From: Rachycentron canadum
Lineage: Eukaryota; Chordata; Actinopteri; Carangiformes; Rachycentridae
Reading direction: 5' to 3'
Length of the DNA stretch: 64,000 bases
NCBI GenBank assembly: GCA_038496675.1
Contig: CM076654.1
Location: 12,399,017-12,463,016, forward strand
Shown: positions 47,581 to 60,172 of the stretch, piece by piece
How the letters are laid out: every line of letters starts with the position of its first letter
Position numbering within the stretch: the first letter of the stretch is position 1
Program-made: the position numbers and the translations under genes
The notes under the pieces: model-generated
Databases searched by the model: none
Told to the model about the DNA's origin: nothing
Seen by the model: only the letters and a program-made list of their open reading frames with translations

Positions 47581-48619
47581 GTTTCCCCTAACAAACTCTA
47601 AACTCTCAGACAATTTGTTAAGGAGAGGGATTAGAGAGAATTGTAAGAAGGCTGTGTGCATGTGTGTATTTATCTGTATTTGTAAATGCATGTCTGCTTA
47701 AGTGGTTTTTCTTGCTCTTACAACCCTTCTAAGTCACAATTTGAAAATGCATACTGTGTCTATGCAGTAAATTTGAACATATTTAAAACAATTGACACTA
47801 AGAAAACATTATTACAGCTATGCTTTACAACTGCTTGAATGAAAATAATAATGAAAATCTCAGGGGACATGTCCTTAATATTTAACACTACAGTGCAGCC
47901 CTAGTTTGCAGCCTGTGCTTATGTCAATTATGCTGAAAGCAAGACATTGAACTAAGATTGTATTTGACAGTTATGTGAAATATTGACATCTTGAAAAGTC
48001 TATTGAAAACATCTAAGTGGATGAGAAGCGAACTCAAACTCCATGCTGTGTTTCTTATCCATCACATTTCTCTTATTCATTTTCTTGTAGCCTCTGTGTC
48101 TCACTACTTTCTCTCTCCCTCATCATAAGCATCATAAGATTTTCCATCTGCTCTGAGAGATGGAGACATAAACTAAGCCTGAGCCAGCATGAACAGCTGC
48201 AGGCATCTATTCCCATATATTAAAGTACGCCTAACCCCCACATATTCCCTTTATGTCGGGCCCATCACTGGGTACACTAGACCCCATTACTCTCATTAGC
48301 TTTTACGGCACTTGGCTGGTACAACATTTGCATTTGCAGAGAGTCAAGAGGACGGCCTGCTGATAGAGTTTCAACAAAAACATGCTATTCGAAATGCACT
48401 CAAAATGATGTTTATTTATTTATGTGGTTTATACAGATATGATGTGTATCTCATAATATTAAGACAAACTATATTGCTATGTTGGCAGATAATTTCCCTG
48501 AGGTCTGAAAAAAAAAATTACCTATCATGGCATAACTTGTTTCAAACCAGCAAAACAATCAAAACAAATCAAGGCGCTTGCTGTGAGGTAATTTCACTGC
48601 CTTAAAGTAAATGTGATGG

Positions 48620-48880
48620 AAACATTAGCATTAACATCAAAGAGATGCACCAGCCAAATCGCCTTTTAGTGCCTTAATACGATTTGCCATAAAATGTCTT
48701 AAAATTAGCTTAATTCAGACAGCTTGCTACAGGCTGTAATGACGGGACATGTTTTAATGAAAGGCGGAAACTTGTCCACAACACCAATGACAGAATTGGT
48801 TAAATGGATGGTGTAATTTTAATTCCTTTTCAAATGCAGACAAACTTGCTCCACCATATTCCAAAGAAAGCACTGACAAT
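48620..48880. promoter_or_regulatory. Candidate conserved non-coding element
   Basis: Repeat-free AT-rich sequence with many TAAT/ATTA words (AAATTAGCTTAATTC, GTAATTTTAATTCC) plus GCATTAACATC. No coding frame. An ATTTGCAT octamer lies about 300 bp upstream at 48326-48333. The call rests on motif density only. Confidence 0.22.
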
Positions 48881-49378
48881 AGTCGCTACTAGTACATTAT
48901 TATGGACCAAACTCTCTCAAAAAGCACAAAACTACCAAGCTTGGTTGTAAGGAAGAGGCGTCAAATAAAATTAAGCCCTGCTAGCCTCAATATGTCTGAA
49001 ACCTGCTGAGGTAGTGTAACAATTTCAGCACTTTCACTGTGCAGTTACAACCGCTCAAACCAATCAAGACATGCTGTAATTTCCCTACGTCGCCCACTGC
49101 ATATGCTGACGAGACGATACCTATTGCTGTGACACTTGTCACAAAAGAGCATGTCTAACTAGCTCTATAGCAAAGAGCTCTACTTCACTATCTTCACATA
49201 TCTGACCATCACATCATTTTGCTGTGCATTTTAATTAGCTGCTGCTGGAATACCTTCTCCCAACCCAAATATGTCTGCAATGTGCTGATGTATTACAAAT
49301 TCAGCACTTTGATTTTGCATAAAGCCCTTATCTTTGAACTGAGTTTAATGTGTAGCACATTTTGCATTTCTGCAAGTG

Positions 49379-49381
<3 letters not shown>

Positions 49382-49428
<47 letters not shown>
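49382..49428. repeat. (GT)n microsatellite truncated by gap
   Basis: About 23 uninterrupted GT units running directly into the N gap; true length unknown. Confidence 0.95.
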
Positions 49429-49786
49429 NNNNNNNNNNNNNNNNNNNNNNNNNNNNNNNNNNNNNNNNNNNNNNNNNNNNNNNNNNNNNNNNNNNNNNNN
49501 NNNNNNNNNNNNNNNNNNNNNNNNNNNNNNNNNNNNNNNNNNNNNNNNNNNNNNNNNNNNNNNNNNNNNNNNNNNNNNNNNNNNNNNNNNNNNNNNNNNN
49601 NNNNNNNNNNNNNNNNNNNNNNNNNNNNNNNNNNNNNNNNNNNNNNNNNNNNNNNNNNNNNNNNNNNNNNNNNNNNNNNNNNNNNNNNNNNNNNNNNNNN
49701 NNNNNNNNNNNNNNNNNNNNNNNNNNNNNNNNNNNNNNNNNNNNNNNNNNNNNNNNNNNNNNNNNNNNNNNNNNNNNNNNNNNNNN
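49429..49786. other. Assembly gap, 358 N
   Basis: The gap lies between a (GT)n run and a (TA)n run, so it probably spans a compound microsatellite that short reads could not resolve. Confidence 0.99.
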
Positions 49787-49844
<58 letters not shown>

Positions 49845-49859
49845 CATACATATATACAT
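49787..49859. repeat. (TA)n then (CATA)n microsatellite
   Basis: About 26 TA units follow the gap, then CATACATACATATATA. With the left-hand (GT)n it forms a compound GT...TA repeat. Long TA runs extrude cruciforms readily and are fragile-site-like. Confidence 0.93.
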
Positions 49860-51340
49860 CTCACACATCTCCCCTTAGCTCTCTGAAATACATTTATAGC
49901 AGGTAGTAAGCTGTCTTAAGTGCCACAGAGGACTGTCGGCGCTACAGTAATGGGCAGAGTTTGGGCTACAGTGCATATGTGCTTATTGGTCTTTCCTAAA
50001 TTAATAAACAGTGTCCACACCACCCTCTGCTCGTATGTGTGTTCAAGTGTGCGGCTGCGTGCATGCACACACTGCAGGCTGAAGTCCCAGACCAGCTCAA
50101 CAAGCTTAATACTATTATCAAGATTTACAGCGATGCTCATGTGGGACTTACATCAAAATGGTTTGTGCACAGCACAGACAGAACCCATGTCCCAATTAGA
50201 GAGCCCAAGGAACAATGGTACACACACAAACACACACACACACAATCCCTTTCTCATGCAATCTCTGTGTCTCACTATCTTTCTCTCTCAGACACTTGCA
50301 TATTCACAATCTCTTGAACTTTCTCTCTCACACACACACATATAAACACACACACACACAAACACACCCACTTCCCCCCGGGGATACTGCCTCTGGCCTT
50401 TGCGGCTGGAGGAGGAAAAAAACGCTGAAACAGTGGAAATAAAGAAAGAAAGTGAGAACAAGATAGAGAATGAGCAAGTGAGAAAGAAAGACACTGGAGC
50501 AGCATCCCAAACAGGCTCAACGAGCCACAGTTTCAAGCCGCAAAATGCTCCAAAAAGTCAGCTCTGGCTACAGTTGTTGTGTGGAAACCACTTATTTCCA
50601 TTTAACAGACAACCATTTGACTCTCAATTCAAAATTCATGAGAAGTGAAGGCAACGTAATAATTTTCAGCAGACAGTCTATGCCGTGAATGTGTGTGCCT
50701 GTTCATATTTGGTATGTATGGTCGGTGTGTATGTGAGCAGCATACATTACTGCACATGCCTGCCCTAGATGCATATGCACATGCGTGACCATGTGGGCGA
50801 AAGGAGAAAACGGGGAAGATCTTTAATGATAGACCAGAAAATGCAGACCAAGCATCTCCTCCTGTGAGTCTCTTAGACCCAATGCAACTGCTGAGCCAGA
50901 GATGTGGGGAGCGCTGAAATGTCTGAGGTATTTTGGAGTCTCTGTTCATGAGAATAAAACATACCTAATATTAGATGCTCTCAGTGTCAATTCAAAACAT
51001 CTTGATGATTCATTATTGGGTGCCAAAGCATTCTGTAATTCTCCTTTCACAGAGCTTTGGCATGGAAACAAATGACCACTTTCAATATTAAACTATCATG
51101 AATTATTCATGGATGCTTGTAGGGCATTAGGCATGGAAATTTTAGACAGCGCAACCTTGTGTAATATCAAAACAGCTTGTGATGAATGGAAATTCACAGA
51201 GCTCCAAGAATTCTTTTGAAGTCTACAAGATAGCACTTCAAAAGTTAATAGCATGACAAGACTGAAGTAAGTTTCAGTCAGTTACACTTGAAGACTTGAA
51301 ATGAACAGTTACTCCACCCTTCCTTCAGCATATAGATGTA
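49860..51340. other. Non-coding stretch with CA repeats
   Basis: I see no gene. Interrupted CA repeats lie at 50220-50243 and 50329-50370. 51010-51230 is repeat-free AT-rich sequence containing the near-palindrome ATGAATTATTCATGG at 51099-51113, a possible regulatory element. Confidence 0.5.
50220..50370. repeat. Interrupted (CA)n cluster
   Basis: Two CA-rich runs are separated by a pyrimidine-rich TCTCTC stretch. They give spurious open frames on both strands. Confidence 0.85.
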
Positions 51341-51858
51341 GAGCTTTTCCACCACATGGTACAAACTCAACTCGACTTGCTTTTGGTACCAGCTATTTCT
51401 TTTTCTACTACAGATAGTACCACGTCAATGCAGTGTCATTACCACACACATAATATCTATTATGACAGCATCTTTTACACAACACACTACCAATACTGAA
51501 GGGATACCAGAATCTTCTGCACCTCCTCCATTGATCATTGTATGGGTTGTTGTACTGAAAGTATAGGAGATGTAGCAGGCTACAGAGAGCAGTGTGCAGT
51601 CACTTGGCTGTTGAAAATGGCAGATTTGTTCAGATTTGTTCAGGATATCTCATCTCCCACATTGATGAGGCAGCAGTGGCGATTCTCTCTGACCAGTCAA
51701 TAGCCTGCAGTGTTTTGCATCACCATTTGGCATCAGCTCACCTGAAAACTAGGGAGTGATACCAAAAAAGTACCAGGTCGCAGGTACTATACACCACCTG
51801 CCCAATGGAAAACCAAAAAAGGAGAGTCAAGTTGATGAGAGCCATGTAGTGGCTAATG
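51341..51858. mobile_element. hAT-like non-autonomous DNA transposon (MITE), degenerate
   Basis: The left end (CCACCACATGG...CTCGACTTGCTTTT, 51349-51384) and the reverse complement of the right end (CCACTACATGG...CTTGACTCTCCTTTT, 51852-51817) form imperfect terminal inverted repeats of about 35 bp. The subterminal regions carry repeated GGTACC/GTACC words and a GTACCAGGT block near 51771. From memory this CCAC.ACATGGTAC / CTCGACT / GTACCAGGTAC architecture is a common teleost hAT-type MITE. There is no transposase frame; the ~240-bp frame at its right end is incidental. Exact ends and target-site duplication are unresolved. Confidence 0.6.
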
Positions 51859-52916
51859 GGCTAATGGCATCCTGCGTCCTCCCACATCACTTCGGACATA
51901 GCAGTGAAACAATGTCATTTGTGCGTGAAGAACTCCAACCTGAAGTCCCAATAGCAACTTTTATTTTCATCTTTAAACAGATTTGCCCCTGAGTTGATGA
52001 AAAAAATAATAAAAAGGGAAATGATGAATTTAAATGAGTTTGATGTTCAAAACGAATGAGTTGTTGAATGAGTAGTTTGTGCCAAAACTATCTTGATGTG
52101 CAAGACATTGCTCTGACTCCGACTGTAGCTGGAGGATATTAAACATCTATTTTCAGACATATGAGTGACGCTGATTTGTGTAGGTAATGCAGATATGAAA
52201 TATGACTAATGCTCCTGAAGTTGACAGAAGCCTTGAAATGTAACATGTAGCTTTCCCTCTTCGCTGCTGATTTCCATTGCTTTTTTATCTGCTCTTATTT
52301 TCTCTTCTTTTAGTTTCCTTGCCCTTGATCTAATTTACTCTTACACTTTGTCTTTCTCACTACATTCTGCACTTTGTCAGTGTTTTCTCTAATTCTTTCT
52401 TCCACACCCTTTCCTCTCACTATATTTTCTACAGCCTTGACTGGGCTTCACTCACCCTCTGAACTACCAAGGAAGAAAAAAAAAAGAATTTAAAGAAAGA
52501 AATCTTTCCTGCCCACAATAGGTCTTGCTTCTCTTACTCAAGGCTAGCTACAAACACAATGCAAACGCACAACAACACACCCACAACTACACTTGTTCAC
52601 CAAGTCACAGTTTAATATATCCACACACAGACACAAATGCATTCCCAAAGCAGAAGACAACAATCAATGTCGGCCAGTCACAGTTCAATAAGCAGACTAA
52701 ACAATGTTGCTCCATTATTACTGTCTTGTTTAACCAACAGCACAAGAACAACACTGAGAATCAATGCACTGCCATGCGACAGGCTGTGTTGAGTGTTTGT
52801 GTGTAACACCAAGGAACAGTGTGTGTGTATCTGTGTGTCTGACCCACTCAGTGAAGCAGCCAGCAAGAAAAGGTCCTTGATGATTAAATGTCCACTTAAG
52901 CAGACCTCCGAGACAT

Positions 52917-52935
52917 CTGTGTTTGTGTGTGCATG

Positions 52936-52986
<51 letters not shown>
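52917..52986. repeat. (GT)n microsatellite
   Basis: About 22 uninterrupted GT units preceded by GTGCATGTGTGTGCG interruptions. Confidence 0.95.
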
Positions 52987-52988
<2 letters not shown>

Positions 52989-53954
52989 ACCAATTCTGCA
53001 CATCCAACTTAGGGGAAAACAGTAAATCTGCATTGATTGATTTTCTACAGGCAAATTGGTTGCAACACTTGGTCTACAAAACCTGAATGCGATCATTTGT
53101 GTTTCCACAGATTAGAGGGTCTTGTTTATAGTATTGACTGGAGATAAAGCAGGGGAACCCTAACCTGAAATGCCACTTTAAAGCTGAGATGCCGTTTGAA
53201 TTTCAGTCTTTTTTAAAGTGGCTACTTTCTTTTTTATTAGCCTTCCCATTGACCAGATGCGATTGAAACTATTCTCTTGAGGTAATACTTCAATTGTTGG
53301 AGGGGGTAGTAACTCTGAAAACTATTATGTAACTGTAACTATTTGTACTGTAAATAGAATTTATGAGTAGAATTTAATGACATTACAATGAACGTGAAAC
53401 ACCATCTGTAAAGAGGCGAGTCTACAGGTCATGTGTGCATGCAACTTACCATGAACCCGCATTAGGAGGAGGTTTGGGTGGATGGATGGTTTGATTAAAT
53501 ACCCAAGAGTCTGCTTTTCATTTCCCCTGTAAAACCATTATATCAACATAGTTTCTTTTATCCATGACTGCTCCATATCATTAACTGTGTTTATTATTGT
53601 AACCATGATGATTAAGTAACTAACCTTAAGGAAGTACTTATTTCAATCCACTGATAGATGATGATCTCAGTGATCGATCCATCAGAGCAATGGCTCTTAT
53701 CCACTGTCATTTAATCACTGTGTGTAGGTGCTGCGGTGTGATTAAGGAGGAGGAGCAGGATCAAGATCAACAGACAAAGCATTCAATTCCAGTTCGGTTT
53801 CTTTGCTTGCTTTTGTGTTTTTGGGTGACTTGAACTCTCAGTTCGACCAGGGAAGTGAAGGGACAGTCAACAAGTGAGAGAACAGTACATCATAAATACC
53901 TGTTTCTACCCATTTTGAAGTAAATGTTAAGTATTAAATATTCAAAACAATATG

Positions 53955-53979
53955 TTTTTTTTTTTTTTTGTTTTTTTTT
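53955..53979 (+). repeat. Poly-T run with single G interruption
   Basis: About fifteen T, one G, nine T. On the - strand this reads as an A-rich run; no retroposed gene body is visible beside it. Confidence 0.9.
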
Positions 53980-55029
53980 GTAATTTCGATGAATGGACCC
54001 TTTAAAATACAATTCGGGACCTCTCTAACGCTCAGGTCACTAAAAAGTCTGTATAACACTGATGGCACCAGTCTGTCTGAAACTCCGATGCATTTTGTTA
54101 TCTTAACTCTGTGGTCTATAAATAATTCATCGGACACACCTCTACTCCTCAGCTCTGAAGACCAAAAGAGATGGGACTAAAAGCTTAAAGGACCTGAACT
54201 ATAGCAGCACAGTGTGGAGGAAACTATTCTGACAAGGTGAGAGTTGCACTTTACCCTGAAATCCTGCAACACACGTGTCTCTTAGCTGAGGATTAATGAG
54301 CAGGAGCACAACGTTTGCTCTCAAACTCTTAAAATTGATGGTTCTGCTCTCAACTACTTTTTTTGAAAGTTAAAGAAAATAGATAGACAAGATATCAGAA
54401 CAAGGTATATCAGAAGCTGGTATAAACTGTCTGTATCACAGGTTTTGTGTCCTTGTTCATTTCAGGATCAAAGTCAAGGTGAGTGACATGCTGCCTGTTG
54501 ATCAGGTACAATTTCCTATTCTGCAGCGTTGTTATTAATAGTCACCCTCCTGTAGCTTGCCATGTCTGAATAGATATAGTGAAACACTACAGATGCTACC
54601 ACAAAGTCAGAAAAGAAAACAAATGCCAACTAAGACCTGACAAGTTTGTCATTAGCAGCAAGTTCAGTTCATTTTCAAACTAAAAATAAACTTTTTTGAG
54701 TTGTAAGTTGACCTGGGGCCAAAACGGCAGCCCTGCCCTCATTTTCTGACAAGACCTCAGTATTGAGTTGAGATAAACTAAAACCCTGGAGGGGCCCAAA
54801 GGAAGAAGCAACACAAATAACCACAGCAACAATACAAGGATTTGGAGGAGCTAGAGGGAGCCATGGGCATTGTCTGGCTTCAGTCAGCTACTTCCTTCTT
54901 CTTTTGAAACCGTTCCTTGGGTGTGGATGACATTTCTCAGAACAGAGAAGGGGGAAAAACACTTCAAATATTTCTGCAAAGTTTTCTTCCTTGTGTATTT
55001 TGTTTAAAGTTTAAATCTCCCTTTCCCCC

Positions 55030-55160
55030 AAGAGGGAAAGAAGAAAAGGAGAGAAGGGGAAGGCACTCGGACTAAAGTGGAGAAAGACGAGAGGGCGCGA
55101 GGAAGAGACGGACGTGAGACGGAGAAGGATACAGAGTGAGGAGAAAACGGAGGGAGGCTT
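55030..55160 (+). other. CpG-containing purine-rich patch
   Basis: About nine CpG sites in roughly 90 bp (55068-55152) inside a GA-rich run, for example GAGGGCGCGAGG and GACGGACGTGAGACGG. The texture resembles the CpG patch at 15090-15210. It might be a 5' untranslated or promoter fragment, but no start codon with a convincing frame follows. Confidence 0.25.
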
Positions 55161-55832
55161 CTTTTGATGTTGTGAACCAACCCTGCTGTAACACGATGAC
55201 ATACGTCTCTCACTGTGTCCACAGAAGAAGTAACCGCATACACATGATGTCACTGGCAGAAATAGAAATCATATAGCTTACAGATGGCTACTTGCCACAC
55301 AGTATGCACCATGAGGCATACTTCCAACAAGTCAGCAACAATGCTACAATTGTGTGCAGCTGGTACAATTGCAACCAATCTATTTGAGGTGGCTGTCCAG
55401 GCATGGTGCAGTGCTCTACAGTATGCTGCTGAAAAGCCAAGACTGCTAATGATACCCTTTCAAAGGATGGAGATAGTTGGACAAAGATGCAACAACATAC
55501 ACAAAACTGTAAGCATGCTATTAGTATGAATATGATATATTCTGTCTCTAGGCAATCTTGATACCTAAAAATCAGATAACAGTTTGAATGAATTTGGTAC
55601 AAGCATAATTAGCCTCAGAAATGTGCACCAAACTTTGAGGATAATGAATCACTACAACTTTACAGGTGGCTTTTCCCGCCTTTCTGAAACTCCAACTGCT
55701 AAACTATCAGACTGGTCCAAGAGAGCGACAGGATATACCAAACCAGCCAAGAACACAACAGTTACTGCATAAGGAGACACAGTGTCTATCCTCACATCTA
55801 TGTTAACTGCCAAACTAACCATTCAGCGCCAT

Positions 55833-55851
55833 TATGTGTGTGTCTGTGTGT

Positions 55852-55914
<63 letters not shown>
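55833..55914. repeat. (GT)n microsatellite with CTGT interruptions
   Basis: Two interrupted leading runs and then about 26 uninterrupted GT units. Confidence 0.95.
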
Positions 55915-55985
55915 GGCTGCCCTGTCTGGAAACCCCCTTGTATACCAGTGTTCAACAGGGCAGAGACACTTGTCCCTTAGTATAC

Positions 55986-56061
55986 TGTGTGTATGCAGTT
56001 GTGTGTGTGTATGTGTGTGTGTGTGTGTGTGCGCGTGTGTATGTGCGTGCACGTGTGTGTT
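55986..56061. repeat. Interrupted GT/GC alternating tract, Z-DNA-prone
   Basis: GT runs with TATG interruptions, a GCGCG core near 56031-56035 and a GTGCACGTG stretch. Alternating purine-pyrimidine order is largely preserved. Confidence 0.9.
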
Positions 56062-56164
56062 TTCAGCATTGGCGGGCCGAATTGAGCCACATGTCATTGG
56101 ACAGTGAGCCAGTTTGTGTGCTGAAAACCGTTACTGCACCACTACACCAGCTGTGCCTCGGGGA

Positions 56165-56182
56165 GATGATGATGATGATGCT
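56165..56182. repeat. (GAT)n trinucleotide microsatellite
   Basis: About five GAT units followed by CTGATGG. Confidence 0.85.
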
Positions 56183-57357
56183 GATGGCAACAGAAGAAAA
56201 AAAAAAAACAAAGAAAGCAAAAAAGCAGAAAACCCACTAAAATGTGCTGGATCACAGCCTCAGATATGAAACACCTGTGTGTCATTGTGCTCTTTTGATG
56301 TATTTCATGAAACCGTGGCCTCTGCTAGTTGCGGAAAATGACCTTCACCATTGCCGGGACTATCAGATGGAGACACTTTTTATTATCTCCGTGCCACTTT
56401 TGTGAGCTGAGAATGCAACTCAAACACAGTAACAACTTGCATCAACAATCAGGAGTTCTTCAAGCCAAAATGTCCAAATACAAAACAGACTATTTCTCAG
56501 TTTGACAAGTAAAACAAGTGCTGAAAGGTTTTCTTTAAAAAGTCAACACAACAATAAAATTAAGTCAATTTCATTTTCATGTAAAAAAGAAAGATATGAA
56601 TGACACTCTAATAAAGCTAAAACCTAATAAAACGCATTCATTCAAGCTAAATGATATTGGGAAAACACCAATATGGCCACACAATCACACCCTGATTAAA
56701 AGCAATGCTGCTTCAATAAAAGTGTTCCTCATTACTGACTAAGTTGTTTACAACATCAAAGTAGCAGGGTAAACTCCTTGGGAATCGACTGACTAAGACC
56801 AGGACTTGGTTACAGTAGTTATATTTTTTTGCTCTTTTTTGTATTTCTCACTAAATTATCAACATAATATCATTCCAAAGAGAGAATTGTGTTCCTTACA
56901 TAATTGAGGTCCAATTTAGCTCTTCCTTTTTCTCGTAAACTTTTTCATGCTATAACTTTCCTCAGATGAAGCATCTGTGTGCCTCCTGTGACTTCCATGT
57001 AAAATTACATCTAGATTTCGTCAGCTGTCAGATCACAGCAGGGAGCCCCAATCTGTTCATCCTCCAAAAACAGATAATGATGTGATACCTCATGATTTCA
57101 TGAACCATGTGTCAGCTGCAGTCCATCTTTGATTTAAACAAATGTTGATCCTTGTGTGCAAGTGTGTGTAATGATAAAGAAAAAGTGTGGAGTGTGTAGT
57201 TTTAAATCCCTGACTGAATCAATGAGACATTAAATGAGCTTTAAATGTTATGTGTGATTTGACAGATTTGCAGTGAAGTGTTCATTCATTTCATCTTATC
57301 ACTGATTACATTTCCAAGAGATTAAATGACAGCACAGTGGATTGTGTTGTTTACATG

Positions 57358-57408
57358 GTATTATTATTATTATATTATTATTATATTATATATTATTATT
57401 ATTATTAG
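57358..57408. repeat. (TTA)n/(TATTA)n microsatellite
   Basis: TTA units interrupted by TATA insertions over about 50 bp. Confidence 0.9.
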
Positions 57409-60087
57409 TGCTTCTGTCCTTATAGCAGAAATGACCACCAAAATATTTGCTGAAATGTGGCAACTCATAATAAAAGGACAGTATTGATTCCATCTGACCT
57501 CCTATTAGAAACCTCATAATGAGCTAAAATGAATTTAATTTTAGGTGAAAAAGAAACAGGCAATGAAATTCAAGACCACCACTGTACCTGCCTCGACCTC
57601 AAGTGTTACAGAAATCCTTGGAGATGGAAATACAAAATACCACAAGGAGGTAAAGAAAGAAAGAGAGAGGGCGACTTTTAGGGACAATTGCTTTTTTCTT
57701 AAATAATCGTCAATAAATGCTGTAAGACAATACAGCCAAAAGAGCCAGAGGGCTCAGAGGAGCAAGTCAACAAGTAACACACACGTACACATGCATGAAC
57801 ACTCACACACAAACACACACACACACAAACAATACAGTCTGTGTGGGAGAGAATCAATGAAAACAAAAACATGGTATAAACAACAGCGCAACAAAAGTCA
57901 GTGGTTCTGTACTTTTATAGTTGCACTGCTGAGTCACAGTGTTGAGCAGCCATAGTAAAAACTGACTTTCACTCTGAGGCTGGTGAGACACGATAGGAAA
58001 GAAGACCTTAAATCTCACAATCATTCAAAACAACTTTAAAGCTTTCATCTATTGACCTCATCATCACCCCATTTAACTTAAGCCTCTTTGGGGGAAAAAA
58101 GTCAAATCTGATCATCTCCACCAGCACCTGATTCATTGCTTATTAAAGCTAGACCTCTGGACCTTTATAAGTCACTGAATAAAGGTTTTAGAGCTTTAAC
58201 TAATATTTTAAAATAAGAAAAATGCCATAATCAGAATTTAAATATACATTTGAATCCCGCTTTGATTTGAACCTGAATACAAAATAAAAATAAACAAATT
58301 ATTATGAATAATGTGATTTAACACTTGCCACTGAATAATGCATTTGTTTCATATATTTCATGTTTCATTATCTATGCCTACCCGGATGGTCAGCTTCCAT
58401 ATATTCTGCACATAAAGTGGGCTTGTTCTTCAAAAATATAGTGTCCAAAGTTTGTTTACATTTTCCGTCTGACCAGTTGCGTTTTCATTCACACTGCATC
58501 TTTCTCATTTCACTCAATATTAAATGATTTCCCTGTAGGTAAACCTGCATAACAAGCTCTGCACACCAGACAAAGGCACAGACATTTTAAAAAAATATGC
58601 AATAAAACACAAGGTATGAAATGCAAACCATCATAATGTAGAGGTATAGCCTGCAGGAAAACAATGCCCAATCTGTTCTGTGAAGTCTGACACTGCAACA
58701 AGTGATGAATAAATTGACTTCACATTTTCATACTGAGTCCACACTCACAGACAACAAGCTCATTCATTTTAGATCAGGCAAACTTTGACTCTGTCTAGCA
58801 CTGACCAAACTTTCTTCACAGACCAATACACAAGCAAAACGCTCAATGTATTTTCATACCTAGCCTCTAGTTTAGAAGTAGCTCTACTCGTGGAGCAAAA
58901 TAAACCCGGATATTAAAAAGTTAACTTTTAGTTTTAGCATGTAGCCTTAGGCGGTGCAATAGGCACTGCCTTTTGTATACGAATATACAGAAGAACGGGG
59001 CTTCCATACGTCTTCCTCAATCACACGCAAACATACAATGAATAGCAGAGATCAGTGTTACATACCAGCAGCTCACCACACAGCTACCGTATCGATTTCT
59101 TTCTTTTCTGTTTTTCTAATGCTGGTCCTCGTCAAAAACTCTAATTTTCTTTTGTCCTTAATACCTGATAAATGGCCTCTTACACTTTTCTCTCCTGAAA
59201 ACATTCTGCTTATTTAGACAAAGTGAATACAGACCTCATTCCTGACCTCTAGAGGCACATGTGAAACCCTAAACCCTCACCAAAACCCTAAAACTGGTCA
59301 TTTTTAATGTGGAGATGATGCACCACCATCAACACCATCTCCTCTGCGTGATTGTAAATTCAAGTGGGGTGAAATTATTCAGTTATCCCTTTTTCACAGT
59401 TTTGTTCATCAAATCTCTTCTCTCTCTCTCTTTGAGAACTGTGATTAATTACTCACCCTGCAGTCTTTCCCTATCTCGCTCCTGCGCTTGATGTCCCTGT
59501 ATCCAAGTCGCTATATCTTTCTCCCGCCCACCCCTTCAGCAGGCTTTTCTGATTTTCTGCCTCTTTCACCCCTATATGATCACTTCTTTTCCTGGGGAAC
59601 AAAAGATTTCAGAAAGCAAGATTTTTACAGTGAGGACTCATTATTCTCGCTCCCTTTTCTCCTCTCTCCACCTACATTACCTTCCTACTACCTGGTCTCC
59701 TCTGGGGGAGAAAAAAAAATGCTGTGTGCATGGATAATTCTGGAAAATAGCAATGTGATATTTCATCGCCACATACACACACACACACACAATGGACACA
59801 CAAAACATGCCCTCTCAGCAAAGTACTGCCCATATTCATTAGCCACTTAGAATGCTGTGTTCAAATGAATCAAAGCAAACTGCTTACACGTAATCTTGTC
59901 ACCAACAGAGTAAAATATATCGGGTTCCTTATTACAGTTGGTGTGAAGCCAAAGTGAATGGACTTGTTGTACCATATGTATGTCTATTGAAGAGTGTGTT
60001 CGTGTGTGTGTGCCTTTGTACTGATCAAACACAATCCATAAACTGAATTGTTGCATTTCTTTCATTTTTGTGCATCCTTGTCTGCCT

Positions 60088-60132
60088 TTGTGTGTGAGTG
60101 TGTGTGTGTGTGTGTGCGTGTGTCTGTATGCA

Positions 60133-60165
<33 letters not shown>

Positions 60166-60172
60166 CTGTCTG
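60088..60172. repeat. Interrupted (GT)n microsatellite
   Basis: Two GT runs are separated by CTGTATGCATGTATG. The longer run is about 60137-60165. Confidence 0.93.

Larger units (their letters stand above)
46079..49381. other. Non-coding stretch, unique AT-rich
   Basis: I see no gene. A G9 run lies near 46149-46158 and a poly-A run near 46399-46412. A notable hairpin sits at 46816-46871, and a short duplicated module lies at 47519-47574. 48310-48880 is repeat-free sequence with many homeodomain and octamer words. Confidence 0.5.
51859..55832. other. Non-coding stretch, mixed
   Basis: I see no gene. Pyrimidine-rich DNA lies at 52255-52440, a (GT)n tract at 52917-52986, poly-T at 53955-53979 and a CpG-containing purine-rich patch at 55030-55160. 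55284-55529 contains an 81-codon open frame of ordinary composition without a recognisable domain. 55580-55780 is unique. Confidence 0.5.
56062..60087. other. Non-coding stretch, unique AT-rich
   Basis: I see no gene. It contains (GAT)n at 56165-56182, a TTA/TATTA repeat at 57358-57408 and interrupted CA repeats at 57780-57831. Two telomere-like CCCTAAA words lie near 59267-59290, and a (CA)n run at 59771-59790. Confidence 0.5.

Noticed and set aside
49219..49906. Frames of up to 219 codons
   Set aside because: They cross the 358-N gap plus GT and TA repeats.
53940..53990. Poly-T as a - strand retroposon tail
   Set aside because: No reverse transcriptase, SINE body or target-site duplication seen next to it.
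55284..55529. 81-codon frame of ordinary composition
   Set aside because: No splice context, no recognisable domain, and an equally long frame on the opposite strand; consistent with chance.
59264..59293. CCCTAAA words resembling telomere repeat
   Set aside because: Only three degenerate, unevenly spaced copies; vertebrate telomere is CCCTAA in tandem. Probably chance.
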